From: an uncultured Rhodospirillales bacterium
Lineage (GTDB): Bacteria; Pseudomonadota; Alphaproteobacteria; CACIAM-22H2
Reading direction: 5' to 3'
Assembly (NCBI GenBank): GCA_903860935.1
Contig: CAIOSQ010000392.1
Span: 1-44,288, forward strand
DNA length: 44,288 nt
A program made the position numbers and the translations under genes. Below the pieces are notes generated by a model. The model was not told the origin of the DNA. It saw only the letters and a list, made by a program, of their open reading frames with translations, and made no database searches. Positions 40,235 through 44,288 of this stretch are shown here, piece by piece (the first letter of the stretch is position 1; each line of letters starts with the position of its first letter).

Positions 40235-41454
40235 CTTTCGATCCGGCGGCGCTGCGCGCGCAATTTCCCATCCTCGCCCGCCGCGTTCGCGGCCAGCCCC
40301 TGCATTATCTCGACAGCGCCGCCACCGCCCAGGTGCCGCTCGCGGTTCTCGACGCCGTGCGAACGCATGACGCGATGCACCGCGCCAACGTGCATCGCGG
40401 CGTCCACGCGCTCGCCGAGGAAGCGACCCAGGCCTACGAAGCGGCGCGCGGCGCGGTCGCGGGCTGGCTCAATGTCGCGCCGGACGAGGTGATCTTCACA
40501 TCCGGCGCCACCGCCGCGATCAATCTGGTCGCGCAGAGCTGGACCCGCTCCCTGTCTCCGGGGGACGAGATCCTTCTCACCGAACTGGAACACCATTCCA
40601 ACATCGTCCCCTGGCAGCTCGCCGCCGAACGGCAGGGGCTCGTCCTGCGCGCCCTGCCGGCCACGGCCGAGGGCCGGATCGACCTCGCGGCGCTGCCGGC
40701 GATGGTCGGCGCCCGTACGAAGCTGATCGCGGCGACGCATGTCTCGAACGTGACCGGTGCGGTCACCGATGTCGCCGCATTGGTGGCGGCGGCGCGTAGC
40801 TGCGGCGCGAAGCTCCTGCTCGATGGCAGCCAGCGCGCGCCGCATGGTCCGCTCGACATTCCGGCGCTCGGCGCCGATTTCTACGTGTTCACGGGCCACA
40901 AGCTCTACGGTCCCAACGGGATCGGCGCGCTCTGGGCGCGGCGGGAGATCCTCGCCGCGATGCCGCCTTTCCTCGGGGGCGGCGAAATGATCCGCCGCGT
41001 GACGATCGAGCGCTCGACCTACGCCGATCCGCCGCGCCGCTTCGAGGCCGGCACGCCACCGATCGCGCAGGCGATCGGGCTCGGCGCCGCGATCGGCTTC
41101 CTCTCGACCCTCGACTGGAGCGCTGTCGCTGCCCACGAGATGTCGCTGACGCAGCGCCTGCTCGACGGACTGGCCGCTGATCGCCGGATCCGCATCTTCG
41201 GACCTGCGGGCCTCCAGTCCCGGATAGGCGTGGTGTCCTTCGACATGGAGGGCGCGCATCCCCATGATATCTGCCAGATCCTGGACGCACGCGGCGTCGC
41301 GTGTCGCGGCGGGCATCATTGTGCGCAGCCGCTGATGGATCGTTTCGACCTCGCCGGAACGACGCGCGCGTCGATCGGGATCTACAACGACGCGTCCGAC
41401 ATCGATGCCCTGCTCGACGGGCTCGACGAAGTCGCGCGGCGGCTCTGCGCATGA
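40231..41454 (+). CDS. Cysteine desulfurase, SufS-like (class V aminotransferase)
   Basis: YLDSAATAQVP, LLTELEHHSNIVPWQ, FTGHKLYGPNGIGALW, ACRGGHHCAQPLM. Confidence 0.93.
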   Translation: MTFDPAALRAQFPILARRVRGQPLHYLDSAATAQVPLAVLDAVRTHDAMHRANVHRGVHALAEEATQAYEAARGAVAGWLNVAPDEVIFTSGATAAINLVAQSWTRSLSPGDEILLTELEHHSNIVPWQLAAERQGLVLRALPATAEGRIDLAALPAMVGARTKLIAATHVSNVTGAVTDVAALVAAARSCGAKLLLDGSQRAPHGPLDIPALGADFYVFTGHKLYGPNGIGALWARREILAAMPPFLGGGEMIRRVTIERSTYADPPRRFEAGTPPIAQAIGLGAAIGFLSTLDWSAVAAHEMSLTQRLLDGLAADRRIRIFGPAGLQSRIGVVSFDMEGAHPHDICQILDARGVACRGGHHCAQPLMDRFDLAGTTRASIGIYNDASDIDALLDGLDEVARRLCA

Positions 41455-41885
41455 CTGCGGACGATCTCTATCAGGCCGAAATCGTCGCCCGCGCCAAGTC
41501 GGGAGCGGGTGATTCGCGGCTCGATCCGCATGATGCACGTGCGACCGTCGACAACCCGCTCTGCGGCGACCGCGTGACGCTGGATCTCTCGCTCGCCGCC
41601 GGGCATGTCGTCGCTCTCGGCCATCGCACGCGCGGTTGCGCACTGTGCCAGGCCGCTGCGGAAACGTTGCGGCGCTGCGCGCCCGGCATGGCCCCGTCCG
41701 AGGCACCGGCGCATCGCGAAGCCCTGGCCGCCTACCTCGCGGGTCGCCAAGACCTCCCCGAGCGCCTCGCGGATTTCAGCGCCTTCGCGCCGGTCAGATC
41801 GCATCCCAGCCGCCAGGGTTGCGTCCTGCTGCCCTTCGAGGCCTTCATCGAAGCGGCGGCGATGGTCGATCCGGACCGGCGATGA
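41451..41885 (+). CDS. SufU/IscU-like Fe-S cluster assembly scaffold
   Basis: NPLCGDRVTLDL, GCALCQAAAETL, QGCVLLPFEAF: three conserved Cys of the U-type fold. Confidence 0.9.
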   Translation: MTADDLYQAEIVARAKSGAGDSRLDPHDARATVDNPLCGDRVTLDLSLAAGHVVALGHRTRGCALCQAAAETLRRCAPGMAPSEAPAHREALAAYLAGRQDLPERLADFSAFAPVRSHPSRQGCVLLPFEAFIEAAAMVDPDRR

Positions 41886-43645
41886 CCATGCCGGCGACGC
41901 TTGCCCGCTTTCCAGCCCTGCTGGGCCGGGCGCGCCTCGTGACCGGCCTTGTCCTTTTCGCCTATGTGAGCCTCCACCTCGTCAACCATGCAGCCGGGCT
42001 CGTGTCGTTGGCGGCGATGGAGCGCATCGCAGCGTGGGTCTACGCGCTGCTTCACGTCACGCCCGTCGCCTGGCTGATCTACGGCGCACTCGGCATCCAC
42101 TTCCTTCTCGCGCTTCATGCGATCCATCGCCGCCAGCGGTTCTGGCCGATGCCCTGGCAGGACGCGCTGCAGTTGATCCTGGGCCTGTCGATCGTCCCGC
42201 TGTTGACCGCCCATGTCGTCGGCACCCGCGTCGCGGGCGAGATGCATGACGTCGTCTACACCCACACCCTCGTGCTGATCGAACTCGGCTGGGGCGTTTC
42301 CTTCGGCATCCCGCGCCAGCTCCTCGCGATGCTGATCGTCTGGATCCATGGCTGCTGCGGCGTCTACGCGTGGCTGCGGCTCAAGCCGGCATGGCCGCGG
42401 ATGCAGCCCGCGCTCCATGCCGCGGCACTGCTGCTCCCGGCCTTCGCCATCGGCGGGGTGCTGTCCGCGACTCAGGAAATCGCGATACGTGCCGAGACCG
42501 TCGGCTGGATCACCGACCAGCGTACCACCCTGAACGCGCCGGATACCGCCGCGCGCGCCGAGTTGGGACGGTTGGGGGAACTGGCGCTCGTCCTGTGGGC
42601 GGGAGGGCTCGTGGCGGCCCTGACGAGCCGTCGCATACGGCTCTGGCGCGAGGGCCGCGCCGGGCGGGTCCGGATCGCCTACCCGGACGGACGCCGGATC
42701 GATGTCCCGCGCGGCCTGTCCGTCCTTGAGGCCAGCCACATGGCGGGCATCCCGCACGCCTCCGTCTGCGGTGGTCGCGGCCGCTGCTCCACCTGCCGTA
42801 TCCGCGTCGGCGAGGGTGGCGCGCGACAGCCGCCGCCCAGCCCCGAGGAAAGCGCCGTCCTCGCCCGGATCGGAGCGGCGCCGGCGATGCGCCTCGCCTG
42901 CCAGCTCCGTCCGGTCGCCGACCTCGCCGTCGCACCGCTCCTGCCCGCGCGCGCACCGCTGCGCGAGGCTCGCAGAAGGATCGACAACGCGCCCATGCTC
43001 GGCCTCGAACGCGAGATCGCCGTTCTCTTCGCCGATCTCCGCGACTTCACCAGGTTGGCCGAACACAAGCTGCCCTTCGACGTCGTCTTCATCCTCAACC
43101 GGTATTTCGAAGCGATGGGCCGCGAGATCGAAGGCGCCGGGGGGCATGTCGACAAGTTCATCGGCGACGGTGTGATGGCGCTGTTCGGCACCGTTCCTGC
43201 GCGCGGTACGGTCGGCGCCGCCGCGGTCCCCGAATCGACGGCTCTCGCGGCGCGTGCCGCGGTCGATGCGGCGCGCCGGATGAGCCTCGGTCTGCGCGAT
43301 CTCAACGCCAGCCTCGCCCACGATCTCGAACGCCCACTGCGACTGGGAATCGGCATCCATGTCGGCCCGGTGATCCTCGGCGAGATGGGCTATGGCCGCG
43401 CGACGGGCCTGACCGCGATCGGCGATACGGTCAATCTCGCAAGCCGAATCGAGGCCCTGTGCAAACCCTACGGAGCCGAACTCGTGATCTCCGCGCATGC
43501 CGCCGAGGTGGCGGGATTGGCCCAGGCGCCCTGGCGCCGGGAAAGCGCGACGATCCCCGGCCGCGGCGCCGCGATCGATGTCCTCATCGTCCCGGACGCC
43601 GCAAGCCTGCCCCCTCGCGATGCGATATCCGCCTCGCCATCATGA
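41882..43645 (+). CDS. Membrane-anchored adenylate/guanylate cyclase with His-rich TM domain and [2Fe-2S] ferredoxin domain (CyaC-like)
   Basis: SdhC-like TM region (LHLVNHAAG, GIHFLLALHAIHRR, VWIHGCCGVYAWLR); ferredoxin HASVCGGRGRCSTCRI...LACQLRP; class III cyclase AVLFADLRDFTRLAE...HVDKFIGDGVMALFG. Confidence 0.93.
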   Translation: MTMPATLARFPALLGRARLVTGLVLFAYVSLHLVNHAAGLVSLAAMERIAAWVYALLHVTPVAWLIYGALGIHFLLALHAIHRRQRFWPMPWQDALQLILGLSIVPLLTAHVVGTRVAGEMHDVVYTHTLVLIELGWGVSFGIPRQLLAMLIVWIHGCCGVYAWLRLKPAWPRMQPALHAAALLLPAFAIGGVLSATQEIAIRAETVGWITDQRTTLNAPDTAARAELGRLGELALVLWAGGLVAALTSRRIRLWREGRAGRVRIAYPDGRRIDVPRGLSVLEASHMAGIPHASVCGGRGRCSTCRIRVGEGGARQPPPSPEESAVLARIGAAPAMRLACQLRPVADLAVAPLLPARAPLREARRRIDNAPMLGLEREIAVLFADLRDFTRLAEHKLPFDVVFILNRYFEAMGREIEGAGGHVDKFIGDGVMALFGTVPARGTVGAAAVPESTALAARAAVDAARRMSLGLRDLNASLAHDLERPLRLGIGIHVGPVILGEMGYGRATGLTAIGDTVNLASRIEALCKPYGAELVISAHAAEVAGLAQAPWRRESATIPGRGAAIDVLIVPDAASLPPRDAISASPS

Positions 43646-43731
43646 GGCGCGGCGCATGCTGTGCGTAAAACCCTAACGCCACGCTTGCTTTGCCCGCCCG
43701 GCGCCGCTAAGTCACCTTCCGCCGCGCGTAA

Positions 43732-43807
43732 GTCCCCTTCGTCTAGAGGCCTAGGACACCGCCCTTTCACGGCAGTAACAGGGGTTCGAATCCCCTAGGG
43801 GACGCCA
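43732..43807 (+). tRNA. tRNA-Glu (anticodon TTC), CCA encoded
   Basis: GTCCCCTTCGTCTAGAGGCCTAGGACACCGCCCTTTCACGGCAGTAACAGGGGTTCGAATCCCCTAGGGGACGCCA. Confidence 0.97.
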
Positions 43808-44288
43808 GCTTTTTCAATGGGTTAGCGGTTCGTCGGCGAAAGTGTCCAATGGAGTGGCCAATACCGCCCCCTGGACGGTATCGGACGCAGGTGCAGGTTA
43901 GGTGCCCTTCCGGAGCGGTCGCGGTCAGACGTTACGCCCGGCCTTGAGCCGCATCAGGATCCAGTCAGACCGCTTCAGACGCCACCGGACAGGGTAGCGC
44001 TGCCGATTGTGGGGCCACACGGCGCCGCGCCGATCGGCAATCCAGCAAAATCAGGGGTTTCGACGCCTAGAATGGTGCCCTACCACGGCACCAGCGCCCA
44101 AAATCACCGCTTCCGGTGCCTCGTGCGTCGAGATCGATGCCGCCGTGCTCAGCCTCGCCGGACCCCGCCAGATCGCGCAGGACGCGCCCAACCGTCCGGA
44201 TGGTCTATTATCGCAACGCCCCGGCGCTTACAGCGCTCACCGCACCCTACCTTGCGTGCACTCTATTAATAAACAGAGGCGCTGGGCC

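Noticed and set aside
41732-43498. 588-aa minus-strand ORF
   Set aside because: Antisense to the cyclase gene; no domain signatures.
44009-44269. 86-aa plus-strand ORF at window end
   Set aside because: No RBS, no recognisable domain, Arg/Pro-rich; not supported as a gene.

Overview
This is a high-GC (visibly GC-rich, about two thirds G+C by eye) chromosomal window that looks alphaproteobacterial. It has almost no non-coding space and no clear mobile element or CRISPR. Blocks from left to right: (1) A minus-strand 2-aminoethylphosphonate (AEP) uptake and catabolism operon (phnW-phnA-phnY, SBP, ATPase, fused permease), followed by a glycine-oxidase/dimethylglycine-dehydrogenase-type FAD oxidoreductase cut by the window edge. 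A divergent LysR regulator is followed by a Na/Pi-cotransporter/PhoU-type protein. (2) hemN convergent with a complete cbb3 oxidase locus, ccoNOQP-ccoGHIS. Two small genes absent from the supplied ORF track (ccoQ, ccoS) were recovered by hand, and a coupled 64-aa membrane protein follows ccoS. (3) DUF2189 and TauE/SafE membrane proteins, tRNA-Arg(TCT), an NDUFS4-like complex I subunit, tRNA-Pro(TGG), DUF192, an HDAC-family protein and an Atm1-type ABC exporter. (4) A TAXI-TRAP transporter divergent from a form II (AYRGAGR) CoxL-type molybdenum hydroxylase (coxG-S-L-M). (5) An alpha/beta hydrolase convergent with coxM, then a tightly overlapping plus-strand chain: MoxR ATPase, VWA/CoxE, split XdhC, MPT-binding/NTP-transferase, SufS-like, SufU-like, and a membrane/[2Fe-2S] ferredoxin/class III cyclase fusion. 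(6) tRNA-Glu(TTC) and a roughly 480-bp gene-poor tail. The most interesting items are the cofactor-maturation chain ending in the ferredoxin-cyclase, the link between phosphonate catabolism and a possible phosphate exporter, hairpins directly 3' of both transporter SBP genes, and a tRNA whose encoded CCA shares its last base with the next gene's start codon. All functions are inferred from reading the translated sequence; no database searches were run.
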